Counted from the stretch's first letter, positions 1 through 10,098 are shown. The stretch is 60,351 nucleotides of DNA from Paracoccaceae bacterium (GCA_007116575.1 SKIF01000009.1:1-60351); one strand, 5' to 3'. The notes: generated from the letters alone by a model not told the origin. Numbers and translations are program-made.

Positions 1-447
1 CACCATCAGCCCGCGCGCCGCCGCCAGGGCGAAATTCCCGCCCGAGCCGATGGCCGCCACATCATGCTCTGGCTCGAGCACATCGCCTGCCCCCGTGATC
101 ACGAACAGGTCACGCCCGTCGGTCACGATCAGCATCGCCTCCAGCTTCTGCAGGTATTTGTCGGTGCGCCAGTCCTTGGCCAGGTCGACCGAGGCGCGCG
201 CCAATTGCCCCGGCGTGGCCTCCAGCTTCGCCTCCAGCCGCTCCAGCAGCGTGAAGGCATCGGCGGTCGAGCCAGCAAAGCCCGCGACCACGTCATACCC
301 GCCGGGCGAAAGCCTGCGCACCTTGCGCGCCGAGCCCTTGATGACGGTCTGGCCAAGCGACACCTGCCCGTCACCAGCCACCACCACTTGCCCGCCACGG
401 CGCACCGCGATGATGGTCGTCCCATGCCAGCCGGGAAAATCGCTCAC
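1..447 (-). CDS. hslV: ATP-dependent protease subunit HslV (ClpQ), C-terminus cut by window edge
   Basis: Peptidase subunit of the HslUV (ClpYQ) proteasome-like protease, a cytoplasmic threonine peptidase that degrades misfolded and regulatory proteins with the HslU ATPase. The visible 149 residues start at a GTG and carry the N-terminal pattern [11 protein letters not shown], where the Thr after a short leader is the family's catalytic residue. Further HslV signatures are [29 protein letters not shown] and AIGSGGNFA. The seven or so residues before the Thr (MSDFPGWH) are longer than in enterobacteria but common in Rhodobacteraceae. The last part of the gene and any hslU lie outside the window. 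The gene is downstream of trxA on the same strand, with a terminator-like hairpin between them, so it is probably transcribed separately. Confidence 0.93.
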   Translation of the reverse strand, partial: MSDFPGWHGTTIIAVRRGGQVVVAGDGQVSLGQTVIKGSARKVRRLSPGGYDVVAGFAGSTADAFTLLERLEAKLEATPGQLARASVDLAKDWRTDKYLQKLEAMLIVTDGRDLFVITGAGDVLEPEHDVAAIGSGGNFALAAARGLMV

Positions 448-511
448 CCTGCCCTCATTTTCTTGCCTTAAATACTCCCGCCGGAGGCGCATCTCGCGTC
501 CCGGACCAACG

Positions 512-534
512 AAAAAGGGGCGGAAGCCCGTCCC
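512..534 (-). terminator. Rho-independent terminator of trxA
   Basis: On the minus strand a GGGACGG arm, a 4-base loop and a CCGCCCC arm (one mismatch) are followed directly by five T residues. It sits 9 bases after the trxA stop and before hslV, as expected for a factor-independent terminator that separates the two. Confidence 0.6.
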
Positions 535-542
535 TCCAACGC

Positions 543-863
543 TCAGACGGCGTCGTCGATCCAGCTTTGCAAGGCCGATTTGGGCGCTGCACCGACCTTG
601 TTCGACACAACCTGCCCGTCCTTGAACAGGAACAGCGCCGGAATGCCGCGAATCCCCAGCGAGGCCGCCGTGTTGGGATTCTCGTCCACATTCACCTTGG
701 CGATCTTGATTCGGCCCTCATATTCCGAGGAAAGCTCTTCCAGCGCCGGGCCGATCTGTTTGCAGGGGCCGCACCATTCGGCCCAGAAATCAACCACCAC
801 GGGGATATCGGACTGGCGCACTTCGGCGTCGAAAGAGGAATCGGTGACAGCAATCGTGGGCAT
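543..863 (-). CDS. trxA: Thioredoxin 1
   Basis: Cytoplasmic thiol-disulfide reductase of 106 residues, the normal length for TrxA. The active site WCGPCK is at about residues 30-35 (Cys31, Cys34), inside the typical [14 protein letters not shown] strand-helix. The cis-Pro loop ([11 protein letters not shown]) and the C-terminal GAAPKSAL region are also present. The ATG at 863 (MPTIAVTD) is preferred over an in-frame ATG four codons upstream because it matches the family N-terminus. It lies 35 bases downstream of addA on the same strand. An addA-trxA arrangement is common in alphaproteobacteria and probably reflects shared transcription rather than a direct role in recombination. Confidence 0.95.
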   Translation of the reverse strand: MPTIAVTDSSFDAEVRQSDIPVVVDFWAEWCGPCKQIGPALEELSSEYEGRIKIAKVNVDENPNTAASLGIRGIPALFLFKDGQVVSNKVGAAPKSALQSWIDDAV

Positions 864-898
864 GGGCCCCTCCACTCTGGATCTGTTTCTCGCCTTAC

Positions 899-3800
899 CT
901 ATGCCCAGTCCGGGACGGATTCAAGCACCGCATCGAGCAGGGCATCGGGCAGTTCCATCAATTCGGCCGTCACGGTCCAGAGCAGCGCCACCCGGATGCG
1001 GTGGTCCGGATATACCTGCGCCAGAAGCGCGCGATAGGCCGCCATCTGGCGCAACAGGCCCTCGGGCACCTCGGCGGGCGCGCCGGGGATCACGCGGTTG
1101 GACTTGAAATCCACCGCCAGCACGGCGCCGTCCCCCACCACCAGCCGGTCGATGACGCCATGGAAAGCCCGACCGGACAGCGTGCCGGTGATCTCGACCT
1201 CGGCCAGTGTGCCAGTCGCGAAAAGCTCCGCGAGTGCAGGGCTGTCGAGCACCGCCTCGGCTTCGGCAAGAAGCAAGGCCGAATCCTTTGGCGCGCCACC
1301 CTCGCTGCTGGCCAGTAGGTCGCGCGCGCGCGCGGCGCGGGACGCGGGAGGCCAGTGCGGCAGATGCTCGAGCAGCAGATGCAACCGCGTGCCGCGCAGC
1401 ATCGCCGCCTCGATACTCTCCTCGCCTCCCTCCCCCGGCAGCGCCTTGGCCCCGCCAAGCTGCGAGGGCGAGAGCGGTGGTGGCGCTGCCGCCAAGGGCA
1501 ACGCAGGCTGACCGAACATCTTGGGCAGCACCGGCAGCGGGGCGCGCGCCTCAGGCGCGCCCGCCGCCGCATCGGGCCAGTCCAGATGCTGATGACGCAA
1601 TCCCTCGCCCGTCGGCAGTTCGCAGGGCAGAGCACCCACATGCCTCAACCCCTCGGCCACACGATTATACCAGCATTCGGGCGTTTTCGCCTCCCCCGCC
1701 CCGGCCACGATCAGCCAGCTTTCCGCGCGCGTCATCGCCACATAGAGCAGTCGCGCATCCTCCTGCGCGCGCAGATCAGCCGCTGCATCGATCTCTTGCC
1801 GCAGCGCCTCTGGCGTCTCCTCTGCCACCCCGCGCCAGACCGGCAGACCATCGAGCGCGTAAATCTGCCGCCGGTCGCGCGGGCTCATATCCGCCGTGTC
1901 GGGCAGGATCACCACCGGGGCCTCGAGCCCCTTCGCGCCATGCACCGTCATCACCCGCAGCCGCCCCTCTGCCGCGCCAAGTTCACGCTTGATCTGCACA
2001 TCCCCGTGCTCAAGCCAGGTCAGGAAGCCGGTCAGGCTCGGCGTCTCGACCTGCTCATAGGCCAGCGCCTGCGCCATCAGCGCATCGATCCCGTCCTCGG
2101 CCTCTGCCCCCAGCCGCGCGATCAGGCGGCGGCGACGGTCATGGCGGGTGAGCACGCGTTCGAGCAACTCATAGGGGCGCAGAAAATCGGTCTGGCGGCG
2201 CAGGTCGGCCAGCACCTCAAGCGTCTCGGCATCGCCCGCCTCGCGCAGCCGCGCCCAGAGAAACGCCCCCTCGCGCCCATGTGCCAACCGGAACAGGGCA
2301 TCCTCGGACCAGCCGAAAAGCGGCGAGCGCAAGCTCGCCGCCAGCGAGAGGTCATCCTCGGGCGTGGCCAGAAAGGACAGGAGCGCCGTAAGGTCGCGCA
2401 CCGCCATCTCGCCGCCCAGCCGCAGCCGGTCCGCGCCCGCCATTTCCAGCCCCGCGGCCTTGCAGGCCGCGATGATCTCGTGAAACAGCGTGTTTCGCTT
2501 GCGCACCAGGATCAGCACATCGCCCTCGCTCACCGCCCGCACCTCGTCCCGGTGCCGGATCGGCACCTGTGCGTCGATCATGCGGCGCAACTCGGCGGCA
2601 ATCGCGCGGGCAAGCTGGCGGTGGTGGTGCTCTTCAGGGAGCACGTCAACCGGTTCGTACCAGGCCGGGGTCTCTGGCCGCTCGGGACGCGCGATCAGCG
2701 GCCACATATCGACCCGCCCCGGCAGCGTGTCGAAAAACGCGATATGGGCGGGCGGGCCACCGAGGCCCGTGTCATTGGGCGGGCGGAAAGCGGCATCGAC
2801 CGTGCGCAGCACCGCATCCGAGGAGCGGAAAGAATGCGCCAGCTCCGCCTCGTTCAGCCGCAATCCGACGTGGTCGAGCCGGTCACGAAACTGAGCCTGC
2901 ATCGCATCGAATACCGTCAGATCCGCCCCCTGAAAGGAATAGATCGACTGCTTCTTGTCGCCCACCACAAACAGCGTGCGGCTGGCGTCGCGCGCACCAA
3001 TACCGGCTGTGAATTCCTGCGCCAGATGCTCGATCACCCGCCACTGCCCCGGCGAGGTATCCTGCGCCTCATCGACCAGAATATGATCGACCCCGCCATC
3101 GAGCTTGTAGAGCACCCATTGCGCCACTGCCGGATCGGTCAGCAACTGCCCCGCCCGCGCGATCAGATCGTCGAAATCCAACCACCCGCGCGCGGATTTC
3201 GCGGCCTCCAGCCGGGGCAGGAAGGCGCGGGCGAAGCGATGCAGCGCCGCGGCGCGGATATGGGCCATCAGCCCGACCCGCAAGGGTCGGGCGGATTCGA
3301 CACGTCCCATGAAGGCTTGCAACGGATCGAGCAGCCGGTCGAGCTTGGCGCGCGTGGTCTTGGTCGGGTAGCGGTCGAGCTTCGCCATCGCCTCGCGCGC
3401 GCCGGATTTGTAGAGAAACTCGCCCTCCAGCGCGGCCAGTGTCTCGAGCGATGGCGCGCGCAGGTCGAGTTTGCGCAAGCGCTCGCCGGCCTTCACGTCA
3501 TTGGTGCTGCCCATGTCCAGATAGGGCAGCACATCGGCCAGAAGTTCGGCCTCGCCGCCGCGAAAGACCTGCGCCAGCAACTCCGGTGCCCCCATCCCCT
3601 CGGGCAGGCCGAACGCAGCGCGCAGCGCAGCGCCCGGTTCGTCGCCCTTGAACGCGTCTGCATTGGCGCAAATCTCGCGCAGCAGATCATCCAGTTCCGC
3701 GCCCGTGAACACAGCCGCCAGCGCATCGAACGCGGCCCGGTCCTCGCCCTCGGCCATCCCGTCAAGCACATCCTCGCGCAAGGCGCGGCCCGCGCGTTCC

Positions 3801-4246
3801 TCCATCTCGGTAAAGGCGGGCGAAAGCCCCGCCTCCAGCGGGAACCGGCGCAGGAGGGCGGCGCAGAACGCGTGGATGGTCTGGATCTTCAACCCGCCCG
3901 GTGTCTCGATGGCACGTGCAAAGAGCCTGCGCGGTCCGGCCAGCGCCGGGCCGGGGTCTTCGTCGATCTCGGCCAGCGCGTCGCGCAACTCTGCATCCGG
4001 CAGCATCGCCCATTTGCCCAGAAGTTTGAACAAGCGGTTCTGCATCTCGCTGGCGGCAGCCTTGGTATAGGTCAGGCACAGGATCCGCTGCGGCTCGACC
4101 CCGCGCAAGAGCAGCCGCGCCACCCGGTCGGTCAGCACCTTGGTCTTGCCCGAGCCCGCATTGGCCGACAGCCAGGTCGAGGCCAGCGGGTCCGAGGCGC
4201 GGTTCTGCGCCAGCATGGCCTCCGTCGGTGCGCGCGGCTCAGCCAT
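899..4246 (-). CDS. addA: Double-strand break repair helicase-nuclease AddA
   Basis: Subunit A of the AddAB helicase-nuclease, which processes double-strand DNA ends and loads RecA, replacing RecBCD in most alphaproteobacteria. The 1115-residue protein has a UvrD-type superfamily 1 helicase: Walker [10 protein letters not shown] at residues 27-35, [10 protein letters not shown] as motif [17 protein letters not shown] as motif III, and a [15 protein letters not shown] motif. The C-terminal RecB-type nuclease is marked by VDFKSNR (Asp about 1046, Lys about 1048) followed by QMAAY. The start ATG overlaps the end of addB by 8 bases, indicating translational coupling and the 1:1 complex. Length and motifs look intact. 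Confidence 0.97.
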   Translation of the reverse strand: MAEPRAPTEAMLAQNRASDPLASTWLSANAGSGKTKVLTDRVARLLLRGVEPQRILCLTYTKAAASEMQNRLFKLLGKWAMLPDAELRDALAEIDEDPGPALAGPRRLFARAIETPGGLKIQTIHAFCAALLRRFPLEAGLSPAFTEMEERAGRALREDVLDGMAEGEDRAAFDALAAVFTGAELDDLLREICANADAFKGDEPGAALRAAFGLPEGMGAPELLAQVFRGGEAELLADVLPYLDMGSTNDVKAGERLRKLDLRAPSLETLAALEGEFLYKSGAREAMAKLDRYPTKTTRAKLDRLLDPLQAFMGRVESARPLRVGLMAHIRAAALHRFARAFLPRLEAAKSARGWLDFDDLIARAGQLLTDPAVAQWVLYKLDGGVDHILVDEAQDTSPGQWRVIEHLAQEFTAGIGARDASRTLFVVGDKKQSIYSFQGADLTVFDAMQAQFRDRLDHVGLRLNEAELAHSFRSSDAVLRTVDAAFRPPNDTGLGGPPAHIAFFDTLPGRVDMWPLIARPERPETPAWYEPVDVLPEEHHHRQLARAIAAELRRMIDAQVPIRHRDEVRAVSEGDVLILVRKRNTLFHEIIAACKAAGLEMAGADRLRLGGEMAVRDLTALLSFLATPEDDLSLAASLRSPLFGWSEDALFRLAHGREGAFLWARLREAGDAETLEVLADLRRQTDFLRPYELLERVLTRHDRRRRLIARLGAEAEDGIDALMAQALAYEQVETPSLTGFLTWLEHGDVQIKRELGAAEGRLRVMTVHGAKGLEAPVVILPDTADMSPRDRRQIYALDGLPVWRGVAEETPEALRQEIDAAADLRAQEDARLLYVAMTRAESWLIVAGAGEAKTPECWYNRVAEGLRHVGALPCELPTGEGLRHQHLDWPDAAAGAPEARAPLPVLPKMFGQPALPLAAAPPPLSPSQLGGAKALPGEGGEESIEAAMLRGTRLHLLLEHLPHWPPASRAARARDLLASSEGGAPKDSALLLAEAEAVLDSPALAELFATGTLAEVEITGTLSGRAFHGVIDRLVVGDGAVLAVDFKSNRVIPGAPAEVPEGLLRQMAAYRALLAQVYPDHRIRVALLWTVTAELMELPDALLDAVLESVPDWA

Positions 4247-7169
4247 CTGCCGCCCTCCCGACCGCCAAGGTCACAGGCGCGTCCTGCTGGGTCCACTCGC
4301 CGTAACGGGCGAGATGATCGTAATCGGAGGTCTCGCGTTCGCTGAGCAGCATCCGACGCGCGGCGAAGCCGCGCGCCTCCTCGAACCATGCTTTTATCAA
4401 CCGCTCGAAATCAACCCGCGTTTCGGCCATGAGCTCGGACGTCACCTCGGTCACGCGCAGCTTGGGTGGGTTGCCTAGGCCGAGATAGGTGATCCGCGCC
4501 ACCTCGCGCTCGCCCAGCGCCTCGAAGGCCCCGGCCTCTGCCATCATCGCCTCAAGCAGCAACTGCTTGTCGAACTGCGCCTGTTGCTTGTCGGTTGGCG
4601 GGGTGCCGGTCTTGTAGTCGATGATATGCACCTCGCCCGCGGGCCATTCATCGACCCGGTCGGGGCGCGCGGTCAGCCGGAAGACCGGGTCGGCCAGATC
4701 GAATGCGCCCTTTTCCTCGATCATCAAAGCCCGCCCCGGTTGGGCAAGATGAAAGGCAAGGAAGGCCGGGGCCGCGCGCGTCATCCGTGCCTGCCAGAGC
4801 GCGCGCGCGGCAGGCCAGGGCACATCTCGCGCCAGCACCTCATGCGAGAGCCGCAGGAGCTGGGCCAGCGGGTCAGGCTCCGGCGCGGCGCGCGTGAAGG
4901 CTTCCAGAACCTTGTGCAGCACCGTGCCGCGCAAGAGCGCATCCGGGCTGGGGTGCAACGGGTCGAGCTTGCGCAGGCGCAGCACATAGCGCGCGTAAAT
5001 CTCATAGGGGTTGCGGATCAGGCGGCTGATCGCGGTGACTGGCAATTCGCGGGGCCGCGTCGCCTGCGGCGGTGCAGGCGCGGGCCGGGGCGCGGGCGGG
5101 TCATCCGGCAGCCCATTTGGGTCGGCCTCAAACGCCTGCGCCAGATCCAGCCAGTGCTGCCCGCGCGCTTTCATCGCCTTCAGCGCCGCCTCCCCGCCCG
5201 TGGCGGGCAGGCCGCCCAAGAGATTGGTCAACCGATTCAGCCAGCGCGAGGGCACCGTTTGCGCCTCGCTGTCGCGCAGCGCGCGGCTCAGCACCACTTC
5301 GGGCGCGGCAATCGCCTGCAGGAAATCATGCGCCGCAAGCCCGATCTGGCGCTCGGGGGCCAGAAGCCCGGCATCGAGCCGCATCCGCCGGTTCAGCCAT
5401 GGGTCCGGGTCGGGGGCTTTCGGCCAGATACCGTCATTCAGCCCCGCAAGAATGACCAGTTCTGCCCCCTGCACCCGCGCCTCCAGCGTGCCCCAGATCA
5501 TCACGCCGGGATGGGCGGTAACGGCCTCGCGCACCTCGAAACCCTGCAGATAGGCCGTGACGAAACTCTCATAATCGCGCGGCGTGAAGGCACCGCCATG
5601 CCCGGCCTCATGCGCCAGATCAGCCATGACGCGCTGTGCCTCTGCGCCCGCCGCTGCACCCCAGAGATCGCCCGCACCGCCATCCGGCCCGCCCGCCAGC
5701 CGCTCGGCACGCGCGATGTGATCGGCGACCAGATCCGTCAGCGGCACGCGCGCCTCCGGGCGCGCCACGCCCAGCGCTTCGATCAGCCATTCAGCCCAGC
5801 CCGCACAGTCCCGCGCCGCGCCGAAACCGCGCAGGAAGGCCGCATCCGGAAAGGCCACGCCGCCGCGCCGCAGCCGCAATTCCAGATCGCGCGTGTGGCG
5901 CAGATGCTCACCCCGTTCGCCCCCGCCATGGGTGAGCGGATGCTTGAGCAGCGTCAGCAGCGCGACCGTATCGAGCCGCGCCGCCATCAGCCCCGCCACA
6001 TGGCGCAGGAACCGCCCCGGGGCCGAGAGCGCCAGCGGGCGGCCCGCGCTGTCATCGGGCACGATGTGCCAGCGATCAAGCGCGGCGCTGACGCGGCGCG
6101 TCAGCGCCCGGTCGGGGGTGATCAGCGCCGCAACCTGCCCCGCCTCGACCGCCGCGCGCAGGCGCAGCGCGATGGCCAGCGCCTCCATGCGCGGCGACGG
6201 GGCCTCGATCAGGCTCACGCCCGCCGTGGCCGCATCCAGGTCCGAAAGTGCCGCGCCCTCGCTCATCCACTGATCGGTCACCGGCGCGGGCCGCAGCGCG
6301 AGCGAAACCAGCCGGTTGCGCGGCGGGCAGGGTGCGGCTGTGTCGGTCCAGGGCTGCACATCGGTAGAGGTCAGGTCGAGCGCCTTGAGCAGCGCCCGGA
6401 AGCGGTATTGCGGATGGTCCTCGTCTTCGATCATCTCCCACAGGGCTGGCGGCATTGTGTCATCGAACCCCGGCAGGATCACCGCCCCCTGCGGCAGCCG
6501 CGCCACCGCCTGCATCAAGAGCGCCGTTGTCCCGCGCGAGCCCGTCGAGCCCGCGATCAGCACCGGGTCGGGCGGCGGTGCGTCCTGCCAGGCGGCGATC
6601 AGCGCCTCGGCCTGCGCGCGCAACCGGCCCTCGGGGTCGAGCGCATCCGCACGCAGGGCCTTTTCGGCCAGTGTGATGAAACCCAGCGCGCGCGCCCAAT
6701 GGGCCGAATGGCGGCTGACATCCAGCGCCTTGAGCCGTGCAACCGGCACCCCCTCGGCCTGCATCTCGGCAAAGAGCCGCGCAAGGCTCTCGGCCAGATC
6801 ATGCAGCGCGCTGCGCGGGGCAAGCTCGGGATCGACGGTCAGCAGCCGGTCGATCAGTTGCGCCAGGTCAAGCTTGCGGCGCAGGGGCGCGACGGGAGGC
6901 GGCAGGGCGGTGGCTTCGGCAAAGAGCAAGGGTTCGGAAATCAGCCGGATGCGCGGCAGAAACCCCGGCCCTGCCCCGGTCAGCGCCGCGCGCAGCGACC
7001 GGCGCATCCGCGCCGAATTCACGAGGATCGTGACGCGCGCGCGTGCCTCGGGGGACAAGGGTGCCAGCCGCGCCAGCAGCCCCTCGGCCAGCGCGGCGGG
7101 GAAATCGACCCCGCAGGGCAGCGCAAAGACGCGCGCAGTGGCCGGGGTGTCGGGGAAGAGGCCCGCCAT
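4239..7169 (-). CDS. addB: Double-strand break repair protein AddB
   Basis: Second subunit of AddAB. The 976-residue protein has an inactivated helicase-like N-terminus typical of alphaproteobacterial AddB and a C-terminal RecB-family nuclease domain. The nuclease core is seen as VHIIDYKTG ending near residue 855, followed by a QLLLEA helix. A CPSCxx-type iron-sulfur cluster is not obvious, as is usual in this group. The ATG at 7169 (MAGLFPDT) is chosen because upstream in-frame sequence lies within tsaE and reads as an antisense-like frame. It starts 4 bases after the tsaE stop and overlaps addA by 8 bases, so tsaE-addB-addA is one transcription unit. Confidence 0.95.
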   Translation of the reverse strand: MAGLFPDTPATARVFALPCGVDFPAALAEGLLARLAPLSPEARARVTILVNSARMRRSLRAALTGAGPGFLPRIRLISEPLLFAEATALPPPVAPLRRKLDLAQLIDRLLTVDPELAPRSALHDLAESLARLFAEMQAEGVPVARLKALDVSRHSAHWARALGFITLAEKALRADALDPEGRLRAQAEALIAAWQDAPPPDPVLIAGSTGSRGTTALLMQAVARLPQGAVILPGFDDTMPPALWEMIEDEDHPQYRFRALLKALDLTSTDVQPWTDTAAPCPPRNRLVSLALRPAPVTDQWMSEGAALSDLDAATAGVSLIEAPSPRMEALAIALRLRAAVEAGQVAALITPDRALTRRVSAALDRWHIVPDDSAGRPLALSAPGRFLRHVAGLMAARLDTVALLTLLKHPLTHGGGERGEHLRHTRDLELRLRRGGVAFPDAAFLRGFGAARDCAGWAEWLIEALGVARPEARVPLTDLVADHIARAERLAGGPDGGAGDLWGAAAGAEAQRVMADLAHEAGHGGAFTPRDYESFVTAYLQGFEVREAVTAHPGVMIWGTLEARVQGAELVILAGLNDGIWPKAPDPDPWLNRRMRLDAGLLAPERQIGLAAHDFLQAIAAPEVVLSRALRDSEAQTVPSRWLNRLTNLLGGLPATGGEAALKAMKARGQHWLDLAQAFEADPNGLPDDPPAPRPAPAPPQATRPRELPVTAISRLIRNPYEIYARYVLRLRKLDPLHPSPDALLRGTVLHKVLEAFTRAAPEPDPLAQLLRLSHEVLARDVPWPAARALWQARMTRAAPAFLAFHLAQPGRALMIEEKGAFDLADPVFRLTARPDRVDEWPAGEVHIIDYKTGTPPTDKQQAQFDKQLLLEAMMAEAGAFEALGEREVARITYLGLGNPPKLRVTEVTSELMAETRVDFERLIKAWFEEARGFAARRMLLSERETSDYDHLARYGEWTQQDAPVTLAVGRAADG

Positions 7170-7173
7170 CGGC

Positions 7174-7662
7174 TCAGCCCTCCAACGCAGAGGCGAGGCG
7201 CGCGGCCCATCGCGGCGTTCTCGCGGCGAAGCGCAACGCGCGAGCCTCGGGAACCGCACCCACCCCGAGATGGAGATGCAGCGCGTCTTCCGGGGCCAGA
7301 TCGCCCAACCGCTCGGGCCATTCCACGAGGCAAATCGCCTCGTCAAAGGCCAGATCGAGCCCCAGTTCCGGCACCTCGGAAGCGTCAGAAAGTCGGTAGA
7401 GATCGGCATGCCAAAGCGCCACATCACCCAGATCATAGGTCTGGACCAGCGTGAAACTGGGCGATGGCACATCCTCATGGCGACCCAGTTCGGCCAACCG
7501 TGACTGGATCAGCGCGCGCGCGAAATGGCTCTTGCCCGCGCCGAGCGGGCCATGCAGCAACACCACATCCCCCGCATCCAGACAGGCCCCCAGCCGCGTG
7601 GCGATGCGCGCCGTGTCTTCGGGCGAGGCAGAACTCAGCGTCAGGATCGTGTCGGGGCTCAT
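7174..7662 (-). CDS. tsaE: tRNA t6A37 synthesis ATPase TsaE
   Basis: Small P-loop ATPase (162 residues) needed with TsaB and TsaD to make N6-threonylcarbamoyladenosine at position 37 of ANN-decoding tRNAs. Walker A is GPLGAGKSHFAR. The family motifs PSPSFTLV, HADLYRL and VEWPERLG follow in the expected order. The ATG at 7662 gives MSPDTILTL, the usual short N-terminus, and is preceded by GGGTC-rich sequence rather than a strong Shine-Dalgarno. It is first in a tsaE-addB-addA unit and downstream of the divL-like gene, a neighbourhood also known in Caulobacter relatives. Confidence 0.95.
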   Translation of the reverse strand: MSPDTILTLSSASPEDTARIATRLGACLDAGDVVLLHGPLGAGKSHFARALIQSRLAELGRHEDVPSPSFTLVQTYDLGDVALWHADLYRLSDASEVPELGLDLAFDEAICLVEWPERLGDLAPEDALHLHLGVGAVPEARALRFAARTPRWAARLASALEG

Positions 7663-8308
7663 GGGCGGACCCTGCCACGAGTTCCCTCGCCCCGCCAGCC
7701 CCCTTTCGTCCTGCACCGCGCGCCCTGTTCGCCTTGGGTTCACCCGCGCCCGGTCCAGCGTGGTCCGGTCAGCTAGCGCAGCACCCGCGCAGATGCGTCC
7801 GACAATGTCCAGTCACGGCGGCGCGAAGGCGCGGTCAGCGTTCCCGCACAACGATCACGACGTCAGACCACGGCACCCGCCCCGCGGCGCCCCACTGTCC
7901 CGTCCGCGCGCGCTCAGACTGGCACGGAGGGCACTGGGCATGGGCGAAGTGTCGCCCCCCGCATGTTCTGGTTGGAACGCAGGGGATCAGACAGGCACTT
8001 GCCGCAATCGGCGCTGAATCGTTCCACCATCGACACGGCGCGCGCGGGCGGAGCCGAATCGGTTGGGATCGAGTTCCAGCAGATCCTCCTATACCCCGGC
8101 GCGCGCAGCGGGCCGTGTTCGACACCTATCAGCCGGGTGCGCCTGTCCCTTTACCCCGGCGCGCAGGGACAGACCGGCGGGGCGGTACGGTGCAATCTCG
8201 CGCCGGGCCCCGCTGCAACGGCGCGGGCAGGCAGACCGGGGCGCGCGCATGGGCCGCAACCGGCGCAACCGGCGCGACGCCGCACAACCCTTGCCACCGG
8301 ACGCGCGG
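7663..8308. other. 646-base stretch without a recognisable gene between tsaE and the divL-like gene
   Basis: Open frames here on either strand give low-complexity Arg/Pro/Ala-rich translations with no recognisable domain. The segment carries a 13-base direct repeat (TACCCCGGCGCGC at 8092-8104 and 8152-8164, offset 60 bases) and a hairpin at 8143-8172. It must contain the tsaE promoter. It could also be a decayed C-terminal extension of the upstream DivL-like protein, but no histidine kinase ATPase motif was found in any frame. Confidence 0.5.
8143..8172. repeat. Hairpin with 8-base arms enclosing one copy of a direct repeat
   Basis: CTGTCCCT (8143-8150) pairs perfectly with AGGGACAG (8165-8172) around a 14-base loop holding the second copy of TACCCCGGCGCGC. 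There is no T-run, so it is not a classical terminator. It lies about 140 bases beyond the stop of the divL-like gene. Confidence 0.45.
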
Positions 8309-10030
8309 TCAGACCCGCAGGCGACTGCCGGCATGGCGCGCCTTGCGCGGCTTGCGGATGTGCTCGGCCCCTGGCTCAATGCGATCTGTGCGCGCAAGTT
8401 CCGCCACACCGCCAGCAGGGCGCGACAGGTCTGGGGTCTGGACGAGTTCGGAGTGCAGCGTCAGTTCGGCGGGCGGGATGCGGGCGGGATGCGCGGCGCG
8501 CAGTCCGATCTGCTGGAACACGACCATCAGCGTGCCACCGTTCAACCGCCGCGCGGTGATCCCGAGCATGCCGCCATCCTTACACACGATGGTCGCACTC
8601 AGCCGTGGGGGGGCGCTACTGCCTGCGGGGGTGGAGGCGAATTCGGCCAGGCGCGCCCAGAAGGTGGTAGGCTCGGCCTGCGCCGACCACAGCCGGATCG
8701 CCTGCGCAAGCCCTTCATCGGCCAGATCCGCGCAGGGGTCGGCCTGCCAGAGCTGTGTATAGGCGTCATTGGCCAGCAATGTCTGCCCCGACAGGCCGAA
8801 GGTGATGATCCCGTCAGGGAGACCATCCAGCACCTTGTGCACAGTCTCGATCTCGCTGCGGAAACTGCGGCTCAGCGCTGCCTCGGTTGTCACGTCCTCG
8901 ATGAAGAGCGCAATCGCGCCATTGGGTTGCGGTCGCCCCGTCACATGGAAAGTGCGCCCACCCTCAAGGCACCATTCCTCGGAGTAATCGCCCGTCTCGG
9001 CGGATTTTTCCATCTCGATGATCTCGCGCCGCCAGTTGTTGAAATCCTTGGGCTCGGGCAACATGCGCGCCTCGCGCAGCGCATAGAGCACCTGTTCGAA
9101 ACTTGGTCGTGCAGCAAGAAACTGCGGCTCCAGCCCGGTCATGTCGACCAGCGCGGGATTGAAGACCTGTAGCCGCCGCTCGGCGTCGAACAACGCCAAC
9201 CCGATCTGGAGCGAGGCGAAAGTGCGGGTCAGCATCTGCAGGGTTTCCTGCCGCGCGGCTTCAGATTGCACTGCCGAGTCGATGGGGGTGGCGATATGCA
9301 TGTCGCGCGTGCCCAGCGCGATTCGCGCATAGGTGAACCACGAGGTTTGCTCGGCGATGGACAGCGCCAGACGTTCGGCATCCTGACGGGCAGCCTCGGC
9401 AAAGAGATCGGGCAGCGGCCAGCTTAGCAAGGCTCCCGGATCGGCTGCCTGAAGCCGGTCGATATAGCTGGCATTGGCCCAGACCACCTTGCCCGCCGCG
9501 TCGGTGTGCCAGACCAGCGCCGGGACATGGCGGCTGACCTGGCGCAGGGTCTCGACCTCAGATCTCAGGGCATCGAGGCTAAGCCGGTCGAGCGCGATCA
9601 GCGCCCCCTCGGCGCTTGTGTCGCAAAGATGCAGCCGCGTCAGCCCGTTATGGAATCGCGCCGCAAGGGTCATCTCGTTGTTGTTGCCCCCGGTCAGGGT
9701 CAGCGCCCCCTTTTCGGCCAGTTCGCCCAGCCTGGCCGTGATATCGGGAAAATGGCCGCTCAGGTAGCACAGCAGACGGCCCAGCGCATCGTCCTGGCGC
9801 GCGCGATCCGGTTCGGGCGCGAGCGTGTCGAGCAGGTGCCGGGCCTTGTCTGAACAGTCGATCAGCGTCTCATCGCGAAACACGAACACGGCTTCCGACT
9901 CGGGCATCGGGACTGCGGGTTCACCCCCCGGTCGGACGCGCAGCACCCCGGCGAGGATGGAAAGAACGCCCAGCACGACAAGCGAGGCACTGGCGACAAT
10001 GGTGAGCGCGAGCAGCACAGCATCTGACAT
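8309..10030 (-). CDS. divL: DivL-like PAS-domain membrane protein without kinase domain
   Basis: A 573-residue membrane-anchored sensor. One transmembrane helix lies at about residues 5-28, followed by a PAS-like segment (about 45-140) and three clearer PAS domains (about 165-240, 270-400 and 405-520). The last begins HKVLDGLPDGIITF. The protein ends soon after the last PAS with no HisKA or HATPase region. In Caulobacter, DivL controls the CckA-ChpT-CtrA phosphorelay, and the Rhodobacter capsulatus DivL is described as a PAS protein that affects CtrA-dependent gene transfer agent production. Position next to tsaE supports DivL orthology. The ATG at 10030 follows a GAGAGGA ribosome site by 7 bases. 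A CtrA-type box lies about 55 bases upstream. Orthology is inferred from synteny and domains. Confidence 0.72.
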   Translation of the reverse strand: MSDAVLLALTIVASASLVVLGVLSILAGVLRVRPGGEPAVPMPESEAVFVFRDETLIDCSDKARHLLDTLAPEPDRARQDDALGRLLCYLSGHFPDITARLGELAEKGALTLTGGNNNEMTLAARFHNGLTRLHLCDTSAEGALIALDRLSLDALRSEVETLRQVSRHVPALVWHTDAAGKVVWANASYIDRLQAADPGALLSWPLPDLFAEAARQDAERLALSIAEQTSWFTYARIALGTRDMHIATPIDSAVQSEAARQETLQMLTRTFASLQIGLALFDAERRLQVFNPALVDMTGLEPQFLAARPSFEQVLYALREARMLPEPKDFNNWRREIIEMEKSAETGDYSEEWCLEGGRTFHVTGRPQPNGAIALFIEDVTTEAALSRSFRSEIETVHKVLDGLPDGIITFGLSGQTLLANDAYTQLWQADPCADLADEGLAQAIRLWSAQAEPTTFWARLAEFASTPAGSSAPPRLSATIVCKDGGMLGITARRLNGGTLMVVFQQIGLRAAHPARIPPAELTLHSELVQTPDLSRPAGGVAELARTDRIEPGAEHIRKPRKARHAGSRLRV

Positions 10031-10082
10031 CCAACAGTCCTCTCTGACCTGATGTGGTGCTGCCATCATTGCCAAAGATTGG

Positions 10083-10098
10083 TTAAACCTGCGTTAAC
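10083..10098. promoter_or_regulatory. CtrA-type binding box upstream of the divL-like gene
   Basis: The sequence TTAA-ACCTGCG-TTAAC fits the full CtrA consensus TTAA-N7-TTAAC exactly. It is centred about 60 bases upstream of the divL-like start codon. If functional it would place DivL, a regulator of CtrA activity, under CtrA control. Confidence 0.55.

Noticed and set aside
1355-4345. A very long plus-strand open frame opposite addA
   Set aside because: It mirrors addA in GC-rich DNA and its Arg/Gln/His-rich translation has no domain. The minus frame has complete helicase and nuclease motifs.
4584-7454. A 956-residue plus-strand open frame opposite addB
   Set aside because: It is a composition artefact of addB with no family features.
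7835-8125. A minus-strand frame in the tsaE-divL gap
   Set aside because: The translation is low in complexity and has no kinase or other motif, so it was not called as a gene or a clear pseudogene.
8092-8164. The repeated TACCCCGGCGCGC as a CRISPR-like array
   Set aside because: There are only two copies of 13 bases, with no regular spacers and no cas genes nearby.
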